Origin: Pegoplata infirma
Lineage: Eukaryota > Arthropoda > Insecta > Diptera > Anthomyiidae
Assembly (NCBI GenBank): GCA_963921195.1
Contig: OY992540.1
Location: forward strand, 177,353,896-177,417,895
Direction: 5' to 3'
DNA: 64,000 nt
How positions within the stretch are numbered: position 1 is the stretch's first letter; each line of letters begins with the position of its first letter. The notes under the pieces were generated by a model. The model ran no database searches. It saw only the letters and a program-made list of their open reading frames with translations, and had not been told where the DNA came from. The translations under genes were made by a program, and so were the position numbers. Below, in pieces: positions 24,621 to 35,446 of the stretch.

Positions 24621-25200
24621 TTTTTTCCCCGAGAGGATACTATAGTCCAAATATCTAGTTTCTAGGACCATTAGTTCAAAATTCACCCAATTGCCCTATT
24701 TTCACCCTTTTTGTCCCCTTAAAACCGGAATTTGCAAAAAAGTACTTTTTTCAAAATGTTATTTCCGCTAGAGTATATATATATATTCAAAATTTCAAGA
24801 TTGTAAGACCATTAGTTCAGAAGATACAAAATGTACCAACTTGCCATATTTTCCCCCTCCCCCCACCTTAGAAACGGAATTTTCAAAATATTACTTTTTC
24901 CAAAACGTTATTTCCGCAAGAGGATCCTAGAGTTCAAGTTTCTGGGACTATTTGTTTAGAATATAAAAAATGTACCAATTTGCCCTATTTTCCCCCCTTG
25001 GAGGCGGAATTTTACAAAAATATTTTTTATTTCCGCGAGAGGATCCTAGAGTTCAAATTTGAAGTTTCTAGGACTGTTAGTTTAAAAGATACAAAATCCC
25101 CCAAAGGGCCCTATTTTCCCCCTTTTGCCCCCCTTAGAATCGGAATTTCCAAAAATCCCTTCTTAGTGGGTGGTTTTGTCGGGAGCCGAGCCTACATTCC
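24620..25200 (+). repeat. ~137-bp satellite array, part 2
   Basis: At least four more diverged units (about 24640, 24765, 24913, 25035) of the array at 22090-23560, ending in a non-repeat segment near 25190. Confidence 0.8.
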
Positions 25201-25833
25201 AAATTTCAAGTCTCAAGCTTCAGCGGTTTGGGCTGGGCCAAGATTATTGCCAATCAGTCAGTCAGTCACCACACTCTTTTATATATGATGCATTCCACAC
25301 CAAATGTCCCGCTACAGAAAAACATGTGTCCCGTAAATTTCTGAATAGGTTGTTTGGATAGCCCTATATGGAAATAAGAAAATTGCGTTTTTGCATGAAT
25401 AAAATTGCGTTAATACAAGAAAATACAAGCAAATATATTTTCTTTGATATAGAATGGATCCATATCTTTCGAAAAAAGTTGCCCAAACTTGCTCGAAATG
25501 ATATATGGCGAAATTACAGCTATATATGCAGTGGTCCGAGATTTGTTTTAAAAAAAATAATTTAACCCAAAATAATGTTTTACGGATTGATTAGTTTGTT
25601 TATCCACAGAGAGTGCCTTAAGTGTAGCAAAAAAAATTATCTACATTTCTAGTTTTTTTGTAGAATTATGGAAAATATCAGTTACACCATTTCCAATAAA
25701 AATCAAAGATTTTTTATTGAATTTCCAAAATAAAGAAAAAAAAGTGATTAATTTGTCGTCACCATTTCGAAAAGCTTTTCTGAAACTAAGTAAGTCATTT
25801 ACACCATTTCCATATTTATATCAAAAAAAAAAA
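25200..25833. other. Intronic DNA with no recognised gene
   Basis: Contains two single motifs related to the TGTCGCACGGGACA repeat (ATGTCCCGCTACA, GTGTCCCGTAA, 25300-25340). Otherwise featureless. Confidence 0.4.
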
Positions 25834-28800
25834 TATATATGGGCACTTCCACCGAAAGGTCTACCAAGACCAAAAAACCAAAAGTTCTTGAAACGAATTT
25901 GTTTTAACATATTTTCATAGGAAAACAATCAAATTTACCTAACGTGATCAAATTTTACATTTATGCATACCCCATTTCGCGATATTCGAAGGTGAAGTCG
26001 AGCAATCCAATTTTTTCTCATTGGGACATTTCTACTGCACCTTTTGTTTTGTTAAAAGTTCTTAAAGAGAAGCATTAAATATTGACTTTTGCTTTTAAAA
26101 AATCTTTCTGAAGATACAAAGAGCTAAAAAAAGTGCATAACAAACTATGCAATTCAAAAAATAACGGTTAGTTTTTGCTATGCTTTATCACATATTTCGA
26201 TGTCCCGTGCGACATTGAAAAACAACATTTGTAATTAGTGCGTCAAGTGGACATGACGAAAGTTCATCAAATATTGAGAACAAACACAGATTTTTATTAC
26301 AATTAAAATAAAAAAAAAAATAATTAAAAAATAATAAAATCTGTGATCTTGGTTCTTATATAAAGTTGGTCACGTGCGACATGGTAAGTGTGGATTTTAA
26401 AATTTTGAAAAAATATTTTTTTCTTAAATAAATGATTTACTTATTTTAATACATTCTTTTAAATTATTTAAATATAGATGAGTATAAACGGCGAAAAAAA
26501 TAAAGAGAGATGCAAACGGCGGAGAGAAAAGTTTATGGAAGATGAAATGAAATTACAAGACAATAAATTAAACAAGTTGAAAAGTTAAATTCGACTAGGC
26601 AAATCTATGAATACCCTCCACAATGCCCTTTTTAAGTGAAAGTAAATAACATTTTGGATTAGAAATATTTAATGTTTTGTAAAAAAATTTTTTTAAGTAA
26701 TTTAAAAAAAAAAAAAAAAAAATATTTACTAAATTTTTTTTGAGTGTAAAATTTTTTTGAGTGTAAAACTCTTTTGAGTGTACTTTTTTGTGACAAATTT
26801 TTTGAGTGACAAAAATACGTTGTAAAATAGTTTTGTGACTTACCAATGTTTTAAAAATATGTTTAACGGGTTTTCAACACGTGAATTTAAGGTGAAACTA
26901 ATCTGAAATTATCGGTTTTGCTAATAACTTTTGAACCACTGAACCGATTTGGCTGAAATTCAATACGAACCAGACTAGGGGAACGAAAAATATATATGCC
27001 AAGTTTTCTAAGCTTATTTATTTAATTTATTTAAAAAAGAACAACAAAAAAACCATAAATATGATGATGGAAAAAACGGTCCCGTGCGACATGTCCCGTG
27101 CGACAGTGATTAAAGTTAAATTAAAAAAAAAGTAGAAATAATTTTGAGGTAAAATTTTACAACTTTTAAGAGACATTATAAGCCAACATTTCAAAATTAG
27201 TCGCATTGTAATATTGCCTCAGGTTTCGCTGAAATCAGAGTTTTGATTGATAGTCGCGAAAACGACTTCTGTTTTTTGTCCCGTGCGAATGGTTGTCTTT
27301 TTTGCGATTATCTCGAAAGCTTGAAACAATTTTCAAAATCAACCTGAGCAACAATTATAGAGCTAGTTAAGAGCTATAAGTTTCCCCTTTTATCAAGAAA
27401 AAAAATCTTTTTATTTTGACTTTTTTTTCCACTTTAATGCGTGCAACGGTCACGTCCGACATGATGGAATTGCCCATTCGCAAGGGACAAAAAACAGAAG
27501 TCGTTTTCGCGACTATCAATCAAAACTCTGATTTCAGCGAAACCTGAGGCAATATTACAATGCGACTAATTTTGAAATGTTGGCTTATAATGTCTCTTAA
27601 AAGTTGTAAAATTTTACCTCAAAATTATTTCTACTTTTTTTTTAATTTAACTTTAATCACTGTCGCACGGGACATGTCGCACGGGACATGTCGCACGGGA
27701 CCGTTTTTTCCATCATCATATTTATGGTTTTTTTGTTGTTCTTTTTTAAATAAATTAAATAAATAAGCTTAGAAAACTTGGCATATATATTTTTCGTTCC
27801 CCTAGTCTGGTTCGTATTGAATTTCAGCCAAATCGGTTCAGTGGTTCAAAAGTTATTAGCAAAACCGATAATTTCAGATTAGTTTCACCTTAAATTCACG
27901 TGTTGAAAACCCGTTAAACATATTTTTAAAACATTGGTAAGTCACAAAACTATTTTACAACGTATTTTTGTCACTCAAAAAATTTGTCACAAAAAAGTAC
28001 ACTCAAAAGAGTTTTACACTCAAAAAAATTTTACACTCAAAAAAAATTTAGTAAATTATTTTTTTTTTTTAAATTACTTAAAAAAATTTTTTTACAAAAC
28101 ATTAAATATTTCTAATCCAAAATGTTATTTACTTTCACTTAAAAAGGGCATTGTGGAGGGTATTCATAGATTTGCCTAGTCGAATTTAACTTTTCAACTT
28201 GTTTAATTTATTGTCTTGTAATTTCATTTCATCTTCCTTAAACTTTTCTCTCCGCCGTTTGCATCTCTCTTTATTTTTTTCGCCGTTTATACTCATCTAT
28301 ATTTAAATAATTTAAAAGAATGTTTTAAAATAAGTAAATCATTTATTTAAGAAAAAAATATTTTTTCAAAATTTTAAAATCCACACTTACCATGTCGCAC
28401 GTGACCAACTTTATATAAGAACCAAGATCACAGATTTTATTATTTTTTAATTATTTTTTTTTTATTTTAATTGTAATAAAAATCTGTGTTTGTTCTCAAT
28501 ATTTGATGAACTTTCGTCATGTCCAAATGACGCACTAATTACAAATGTTGTTTTTCAATGTCGCACGGGACATCGAAATATGTGATAAAGCATAGCAAAA
28601 ACTAACCGTTATTTTTTGAATTGCATAGTTTGTTATGCACTTTTTTTAGCTCTTTGTATCTCCAGAAAGATTTTTTAAAAGCAAAAGTCAATATTTAATG
28701 CTTCACTCAAAATAATAACTCTGTAAAATACTCTGTAAAATGACTGTAATCTCAATTCAACAGATATTTGACGGAGTTTTCTGTCAAAATACAGATTTAA

Positions 28801-29759
28801 AGAAAATACTTTGTATTTTGTTGTGACAAAAAAAAACAAAGTTTCCTCTGTTATATTACTTTTTACTTTGTAATCTTAATTTTACAGATAATTAACAGAG
28901 TTTTCTGCTAAAATACAGATTTAAACAAAATACTTCGTATTTTTTTATAACCAAAAAAGTTTTCTGTTTTAAGTAGTTTTTGTTTTTATTACCAAACATC
29001 AAAATTTTATCTGTATTTTTTTTTTTTTTGAGAAAAAGTTGAAAAAGTAGCAAAAAATGTTATAAAAAAAAAATCTTTCCAGAAATCTTATAAAAATTTT
29101 ACTAAATAACAAGCATTTAACTAAACTCTGTAAATTTACAGAGTTTTTTATGTAAATTTTTTTTTGCTTCAAATGCATTTTACAAATATATGTAAATTTA
29201 CATAATTTTCTTTGCTAAATGGTGGTTTATTTAACCAATATTTTACTAGCAACTCTGTAAATTAACAGTTTCTTTTGTCCAAATCATTTTACAGAGTTTA
29301 AAAGTAAAATTACAGAGTTTTTTTTCTCTGTCAAAAAGCTTTCATATTTAACCAATATTTTACTATAAACTCTGTAAATTAACAGTTTTTTTTTTGTCAA
29401 AATCATTTTACAGAGTTTGTTAGTAAAATTACCAAGAAATGTTGTTAGCTGGAAAAGTATGGTGTACTCTGTTAAATTTGCAGAGTTTTTCTGTAATTTA
29501 AGAGAGTTATTATTTTGAGTGTTCTCTTTAAGAACTTTTAACAAAACAAAAGGTGCAGTAGAAATGTCCCAATGAGAAAAAATTGGATTGCTCGACTTCA
29601 CCTTCGAATATCGCGAAATGGGGTATGAATAAATGTAAAATTTGATCACGTTAGTTAAATTTGATTGTTTTCCTATGAAAATATGTTAAAACAAATTCGT
29701 TTCAAGAACTTTTGGTTTTTTGGTCTTGGTAGACCTTTCGGTGGAAGTGCCCATATATA
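25834..29759. repeat. 3.9-kb palindrome with repeated TGTCGCACGGGACA motif
   Basis: Arms of about 1.46 kb (25834-27292 and 27475-29759, the latter minus an 818-bp insertion) surround a spacer of about 180 bp. Identity is very high by eye. The 14-bp motif TGTCGCACGGGACA is tandem twice in the left arm (27080-27110) and three times in the right arm (27661-27703), with single copies at 26200, 26368, 28390 and 28557. Arms end at CTTCCACCGAAAGG. The mirrored ORFs at 26595-26846 and 27934-28179 are the same low-complexity sequence. Noncoding. Confidence 0.85.
28704..29521. mobile_element. CACTCAAAATAATAACTCT MITE in right arm of palindrome
   Basis: Inverted ends CACTCAAAATAATAACTC. The left arm's counterpart (26058-26087) shows the empty site and gives a 2-bp TT duplication (28702-28703, 29522-29523). 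The interior repeats CTCTGTAAATTAACAG and ATTTTACAGAGTTT about ten times. A fragment of the same family is at 3196-3360. Confidence 0.82.
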
Positions 29760-29799
29760 AAAAATATGTGTGAAGATTTAACTGCAGACACTCTTAATA

Positions 29800-30540
29800 C
29801 TCTTAAAACTAATTTTTAGTTAGATCAGAAAAAGTTAAAAAATCTAGCCGCCATATTGTTTCCGCCACATTGAATTTTATCAGTTCGATTTTAAGATAAC
29901 AGACCCGGAAATTTACTACGTCACACTTTCAGCTAACTTCAACAAAGAAAAGGAATATTACGGTTTTTTATTACTTGTAACAAAATTTACTAAGCATATT
30001 TATTCCTCCATTTTGTTTTTTCACAATTCACGCCAGAAATTCTAATTCAGTAACTCCAAGACCCCCTTAAAACAAAATTTGAGTTAAATCGGACAATTTA
30101 AAAAAAAAATTGTCCGCCATATTGGATGCGCCATTTTGATTTTTTTAGTTTTTAGTTAAATTTTGAAATCAGCGACCCCGAAATACTCTAGAAGCACATT
30201 TTCAGCCGGATCCAACAACGATAAAGACTTTTGGCCGGAGTTGCATCATTCTTTAAACTTTAAGAAGCATATTTAGTCCGCCATTTTGTTTTTCAAAATT
30301 CGGAGTAACAATTCTTATTCAGTAACTCTGATTCCCGCATAAAACAAAATTTGAGTTCAATCGGACAATTTTTTAAAAAAATTGTCCGCCATATTGGATC
30401 CGCCATTTTGATTTTTTTGGTTTTTAGCTAATTTTTTAAATCAGCGACCTCGAATTCCTCTAGAAGCACATTTTCAGACGGATCCAACAACGATAAAGAC
30501 TTTTGGCCGGAATTGGATCATCTGGCCCTGTGTGCAGCGG
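29800..30540 (-). repeat. Tandem ~285-bp repeat with GTCCGCCATATTGGA..CGCCATTTTG
   Basis: Two and a half units (about 29840, 30110, 30385) share GCCATATTGGAT.CGCCATTTTG, CCGGATCCAACAACGATAAAG and AAAATTTGAGTT. The paired GCCAT core also makes up the array at 46550-47215. Confidence 0.78.
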
Positions 30541-30842
30541 CCATAATTTCATTTTCCAGTTCGACCCTCGTATCTCATTTAATATTTGCTCAATCTGGAC
30601 GCTCTCAAGCTTAAATTAAAGCTTGGAAAATTTCCTATATAACACTTTTTTAAAAAGTATTCGATTGATAATAATCAGGTTTAGTATTGATAACTTTTCC
30701 TTTAAAGAACTTGTCGTAAAAAAAATCTTATTTTTTTGTAAGAATTAATATTATGATTCATGCTCATTAAGGTTAATACTAATGTAATTTTTAGCTGGGA
30801 AAATCTAAGTTTTATAAAAAAATGCTGAATTCAATGTAATAC

Positions 30843-31038
30843 CTGTGGATAATCCAGCTTTGTATCAACTCTGCTTAGCATTGCCAAAACAAATGCTGCC
30901 GTTTTACCAGTTCCTGATTGACTTTGTGCTATCATATTTTGTGGAGGATCAGCTAGTAATATAGGTAAAGCATTTTCTTGAATTTTAGATGGGGCATTGA
31001 AGCCCATTGCGTATATGCCTTTTAAAATTTCTGGTTTT
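30843..31038 (-). CDS. Dbp80: Dbp80/DDX19-type DEAD-box helicase, exon with Q motif and Walker A motif
   Basis: Second recognised exon, separated from the previous one by an 89-bp intron. The acceptor is TTTAG (AG at 31040-31039) and the donor is CAG|GTATT (GT at 30842-30841). One base completes the leucine codon shared with the previous exon; 65 codons follow and the exon ends in phase 0. The protein shows the DDX19 Q-motif region ([15 protein letters not shown]), the family-specific [10 protein letters not shown] stretch and motif [14 protein letters not shown], the ATP-binding P-loop. All ATP-contact residues of motif I (GTGKT) are present. The exon closes with DYPQ, which in the family runs into the next exon's VLCLSPTYELA. 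Identity to known DDX19 proteins is high by eye, in contrast to the decayed DNA around it. Confidence 0.95.
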
Positions 31039-31127
31039 CTAAATAAGCAAGGGTAAAAGTAATGTTTTATTTCTATTAAGCATTTTATACTATTTAAATG
31101 TACACCAGCATAACTATTTAAACTTAC

Positions 31128-31259
31128 AAATGTAATTTTTCGAATGTTTTAACTGAATACAATGGAGATGTTGGATCTTGACGTTGCACCTCTAAATCCA
31201 ATTTAGATTCAACTAAACCTTTTCGTATAATTTTTAGTAGAAGGCTTGTTTCAGCAGGA
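31128..31259 (-). CDS. Dbp80: Dbp80/DDX19-type DEAD-box helicase, internal exon upstream of the Q motif
   Basis: Most 5' of three exons recognised on the minus strand. It starts after an AG acceptor (31261-31260) with one base completing a split codon, encodes 43 residues and leaves two bases before a GTAAGT donor (31127-31122). It begins [15 protein letters not shown], contains [10 protein letters not shown] and ends just before the Q motif. SPLYSVK.FE.L is characteristic of the DDX19/Dbp5 family, shuttling RNA helicases that remodel mRNPs at the cytoplasmic face of the nuclear pore during mRNA export. The reading frame is free of stops and the phase (2) matches the next exon exactly. I found no further upstream exon between 31260 and the window end, so the preceding intron is at least 32.7 kb if the gene is intact. 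The symbol follows the Drosophila orthologue; conservation and clean splice sites suggest a functional gene. Confidence 0.9.
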
Positions 31260-31500
31260 CTAAAATAAAAGAAAAAAAAAATTACGAATTATTTAAAAAC
31301 ACTATATGAGATTTTAATGTATGTTCAAATGAGCTGAGAGAGCAGTATTGGTAGGTATATACGAATGATCATGAAAAAGTATTAAATAAAGAAAACGTTT
31401 GTATGTTCGTGGATGGTGGAGGGATGTAAATTGTACCGAATTTCCCACTTTTTCTCATCTTAAAAGACGAATTTTCAAATATGTACTTTTTTCAGAAAGC
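31260..31500. other. Intronic DNA, no feature seen
   Basis: Polypyrimidine tract of the first helicase exon's acceptor, then unremarkable AT-rich DNA; a short stretch near 31430-31490 resembles the 137-bp satellite. Confidence 0.4.
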
Positions 31501-31755
31501 ACACTCAAAAAAGTATGTCAATAAAATCTACTACAAAAGACAGTTGTTTTAACTACATTTTGTTGTAGAAAAGGCGTCCACCACATATTACGGTAAAAAC
31601 AACTGAACATGTTGTTTTTAACTATTGATTATCAACTACAAAATGTAGTAAAAACCACTATAAAGTACGGTAAAAACAACCTATGCCAAAACCACTACTA
31701 ATACAATAAAACCAACTGTTTATATACAGTCGTTTTTACTACAATTGCCTCAAAT
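31501..31755. repeat. CACTCAAAAAAGTATG MITE fragment
   Basis: Left terminus CACTCAAAAAAG and repeated GTAAAAACAAC/GTTGTTTTAAC in both orientations. The other end is not clear. Confidence 0.5.
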
Positions 31756-32094
31756 TTTATTTAAAACAAGTAAGAAAATTATAGTCAGTCAAAACCAACC
31801 ATATAATACCCTACACCAGAGTTTCCCGGAAAATGGGTCCCAAGTTCAAACATAGACTGATTAGATCTATATTTTGTCAAATCTTTAAAAAGCGTAAACA
31901 TACACAAACAGAACATACACAGAAAAAAATATCGTAAAATCAAAAGTAACCAAACAAATTGTTAACAACTAAATACTAGTTCAACAACGTTTTTAATTGT
32001 ATTAACAATGGATATTGTTAATGTGACAAAAATTAATTTTTATTTTATAAATAACACAGACACTTTATAAACTCATTTAATCAAGCAAACATAT

Positions 32095-32175
32095 ATGTGA
32101 GGATAGCACGGTGGTAGTGTGCCAGACTCGAATCATGAAGGTTGCGGGTTCGCTGCCAGTTGGCGGAACAATTGT
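32095..32175 (+). ncRNA. tRNA-like SINE module 1 of 3
   Basis: A-box-like TAGCACGGTGG (32104-32114), B-box-like GGTTCGCTGCC (32147-32157), 43 bp apart as in tRNA genes, then a long T run at 32174-32195. The 5' flank GACACTTTAT..ACTCATTTA is shared with module 2. Acceptor-stem pairing is not evident. Confidence 0.68.
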
Positions 32176-32367
32176 TTTTTTTTTTTTTTTTTTAATTTGT
32201 GATTATTTTTTTGTTATTTTATTTTAAATTTTTAAAACATGTGTGAAGCCACAATATTATTTATTTTTAAATATAATGCCACATTTTTTATTATTGTAAA
32301 AACAGCAAAGAGTACACACTGATTCTACAGACACTTTATGTACACATTTAGGCAGCTATAAATATAT

Positions 32368-32445
32368 ATGAGGAATAGCACGGTGGTAGTGTGCTAGACT
32401 TGTAGCACGAAAGTTGCGGGTTCGATGCCAGGTGCCGGCGGATGA
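32368..32445 (+). ncRNA. tRNA-like SINE module 2 of 3
   Basis: TAGCACGGTGG at 32376-32386 and GGTTCGATGCC at 32419-32429, then T-runs (32446-32473). About 272 bp downstream of module 1. Confidence 0.7.
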
Positions 32446-32549
32446 TTTTTTTTTTAGATATATTTTTTTTTTTTCTTATTTTAGATTTTATTATCATTCT
32501 TTTTTTAGTTTTTTTTTTTATATATGCTGTTTAGTCAAGTACAAATATA

Positions 32550-32630
32550 TATGAGGATAGCACGGTGGCAGTGTACCTGACGCGTAGCATTAACGTTGCG
32601 GGTTCGATGCTAGTTGTCGGTGGATGATTT
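32550..32630 (+). ncRNA. tRNA-like SINE module 3 of 3
   Basis: TAGCACGGTGG at 32558-32568 and GGTTCGATGCT at 32601-32611, then TTTTTTTT (32629-32636). Runs directly into the ATACCCTCCACTC repeat. Confidence 0.68.
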
Positions 32631-32636
32631 TTTTTT

Positions 32637-33800
32637 ATACCCTCCACTCTAGTGATAGAGGGTATATATAAGTTTGTCATTCCGTTTGTAACACATCGAA
32701 ATATTGGTCTAGGACCCCATAAAGTATATATATTCATGATCCTTGATCGATTCTAAGTCGATCTAGCGATGTCCGTCCGTCCGTCCGTCCGTCCGTCTGT
32801 CTGTCTGTCCGTTGAAAACACGCTAACTTTTGAAAGACTTTACGGAGGCTCCTGAAGTTTGACATATATGTTCTCCATTTACCGGGTCAGGTTGGTATTG
32901 CAATCCAGCGAAATCGGTCCAGTGGTTCAAAAGTTATGAGCAAAATAGTAAATTTCGGCAAGGGTATTTTTCGAATTTACAAGATTAAAACCACTATAAC
33001 TTTCGAAAGACAATTCTGAGGTGGCTGAAGCTTAGCATATATATTTGTCGTTCCCCAAGGCTGTTTGGTTTTGAATTTCAGAAAATTCGGTTCAGTGGTT
33101 CAAAAGTTATAAGGAAAGCACTGAATTTCAGATTTGTTTCACCTTTAACTGTTGAAAACTCGTTAAACAAGTTTTAAAAGCATGGTGAAATACCAGTTTA
33201 GTAAAACTTGTTGTTGTTTGTTTTTTTGTCGTGGGGTGCAGTTTAGTTGTTAGACAAGTAAATATTTGTTATTGTTTTGTTATTGTTAGTGTAACTGTAT
33301 GTAACGGGAAAAAATCAATTAAAGTATGTGTATGATTGAATGTTAATTTGTTTTTGGTTTTTAAAGAAGAGGATGGTAATATGTATAAAAAAAGAGGAAA
33401 ATATGTGAAATAGTTTTTTTTTGTATTACATATAGGTATAAAACAACAAAAATATTTTACAAAGTAATTTGTTACTCAAAGAAATTGTACACTAAAAAAA
33501 TATTTACACTCAAAAAAAAAATGTTACACTCAAAAAAAAAAATGTACACATTATTATTTTTTTTTTTTTTGAATGAAATGGCAGACTCAAAAAAATGTTG
33601 ACAGTCAAAAAAATTTTACACTCAAAAAAATTTGATTGATTAAAAGAAAGTTTGACTCAAAATAATATACATATTTCTAATAAAAAATTTGTAATGCAAT
33701 TTTTTTAATTTTTTTTTAGAAAATTACTATCAGATAACATTGTGGAGGGTATTCATAGATTCGACCAAGTCGAATTTAATTTTTCTACTTGTTTTTTTTT
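32637..33800 (+). repeat. ATACCCTCCACTC dispersed repeat
   Basis: ATACCCTCCACTCTAGTGATAG hairpin-like start, (GTCC)n at 32769-32795, then motifs CCAGTGGTTCAAAAGTTATGA. Ends with TGTGGAGGGTATTCATAG, also found at 26610 and 28150. (ACTCAAAAAAA)n tracts lie at 33480-33660. Confidence 0.7.
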
Positions 33801-34332
33801 AATATTTATTTTTTTTTTAGTTTATTTATTTCTATTTTTAGATTATTCTATTTTTAGATTTATTTTTTTAAAAAAGTTACAAAAGCCATTGTTGTATTGA
33901 CAATATCCAATGTAGGCTCACTTTCAATTAAATGTTTAATTGTATTAACAATGAAATTAATTGAATTGACAACTTTTTTTTTTCTGTGTACACAAACAGA
34001 ATTTTAATTAAATATTTTCTATTTTCATGAAATTTGAGTGATTTATGTGAAAATCGGGGAGGTGGTTTGTATGGGGGCTGCAAGAAGAACAAGAAAAAGA
34101 ATAGGCTTCGTCCTTGGGCCAAAAGAGGCTTAAGTTTCAAATTTCAAGTCAATTGATTAAAAATTGCGACCTGTATCGTGTTTACAACGTTTACATGGAC
34201 AGACAGACAGACGGACATCGCCAAATCGACTCAAAAAGTGATTCTGAGTTGATCGGTATACTTAAAAGTGGGTAAGGGATTAATATTTTGGGTAGTTACA
34301 AACATCAGCACAAACTCATTATACCCTGTACC

Positions 34333-35438
34333 CAGTGACGGTCCGTGAAGTTGTCACTGGGTGTTCTCTACTTATTTAAAATATCAAAATTATGTATATA
34401 ATATATCCCAGCAAAATTTTCGGTTGCAAAGAACCAATTGTGGAATAACTTATACTTCCCTAGAACCTGTTCTAATTCTTGTTCAACACCGATTCTTTTT
34501 ACATAGGGATTGTCCCAAAAGCAACAGGTGTTTGTAAGCAAAGTTGGAACATATTTTTGTTCTTCGGAATCGGTTCTAGAAGTAAAATTTGGAACAGAAA
34601 TGAGAATTATTGAAATATTTTGGTTTGTTTTTAATTTATTAAAGAAAGATAAATACAATCATATATAACATGAAGTATTCACATTTTTTAGCATACGTAT
34701 TTTTGTATTTCGCCACCAAAGTTGCATTTTGGGTCTAACTATAATGACATACCAGAACATGGATTTTCTACAAACAGAACTAAAAAACATAATATTATTA
34801 GTACCCAGACAATGAACATTTAATTTACTCACCTTCGTATCAACAATTTTCACGATTATATACTGATATTTTAATAGAATTTCGTGTTTTTTCTTAGTTA
34901 ACAAAAATAAATTGATTTTTATTTTTTTTGACACATAATTTATTTTTAATTCCTAGGAACCAAAATGTTATGAAACTTTGATGGCAGAGAACAAGCTTCA
35001 CAATAATTTTCACTTAACTTGTTCTAAATAATTAATGTGTAATAGTGTTTGATTACCGAAGAACCTGTTCTAGAACAAGTGTTGTCAGAATCGGTTCTAA
35101 AAAAATTTCCTGGGATGTTTTTCTGGATGTAACACGATCCCGTGATAGACAAAGTTAAGTTTTATTATTTTTTATTAACACGCAGCCCAAATTCGTTTTT
35201 GTGTTCCATTTATTTGCGAAATAATGCTTTTTGTTAATTGTCGATGTGGTGAGGTAACAAAATGACAATAAAAAAAAATTTGGGCTGCATATTATTCAAA
35301 AATATACAAAACTAATAACATTGTATCATTATCTATCTGGGGAACGCGTTAGGTCCAGGAAAACATGAATATTATACTTAAATTTGCTGTTTTTAAAAAT
35401 TAGAGAACACCCAGTGACAACTTCACGGACCGTCACTG
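34333..35438. mobile_element. hAT element CAGTGACGGTCCGTGAAG, copy 1, perfect 8-bp TSD
   Basis: CCTGTACC at 34325-34332 and 35439-35446. The ends match 61072-61469 for about 36 bp, then GGGTGTTCTC. It carries a nested CCCAG-ended element; without that it is about 0.38 kb, the size of copy 2. Noncoding. Confidence 0.92.
34390..35119. mobile_element. CCCAG-ended element nested in hAT copy 1, AT duplication
   Basis: Begins CCCAGCAAAATTTTCGG and ends TTTTTTCCTGGG-like. Flanking AT on both sides is inferred by comparison with copy 2, where the empty site reads TATATAATGTATG. GAACCTGTTCTA and GAATCGGTTCTA recur in both orientations. Boundaries are within a few bases. Confidence 0.68.
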
Positions 35439-35446
35439 CCTGTACC

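Larger units (their letters stand above)
31918..33988. mobile_element. TA-flanked composite element, CACAGAAAAAAAT ends
   Basis: CACAGAAAAAAATA at left and TTTTTTTTTTCTGTG at right, TA at 31916-31917 and 33989-33990. Subterminal GTATTAACAATG occurs inverted near both ends. It holds three tRNA-like modules and an ATACCC repeat (32637-33800). Same termini as 9090-9643. Confidence 0.72.

Noticed and set aside
26595..28179. Pair of 81-83-aa ORFs with nearly identical sequence
   Set aside because: They are mirror images in the arms of the palindrome and made of A/T-rich repeats; no domain or start context.
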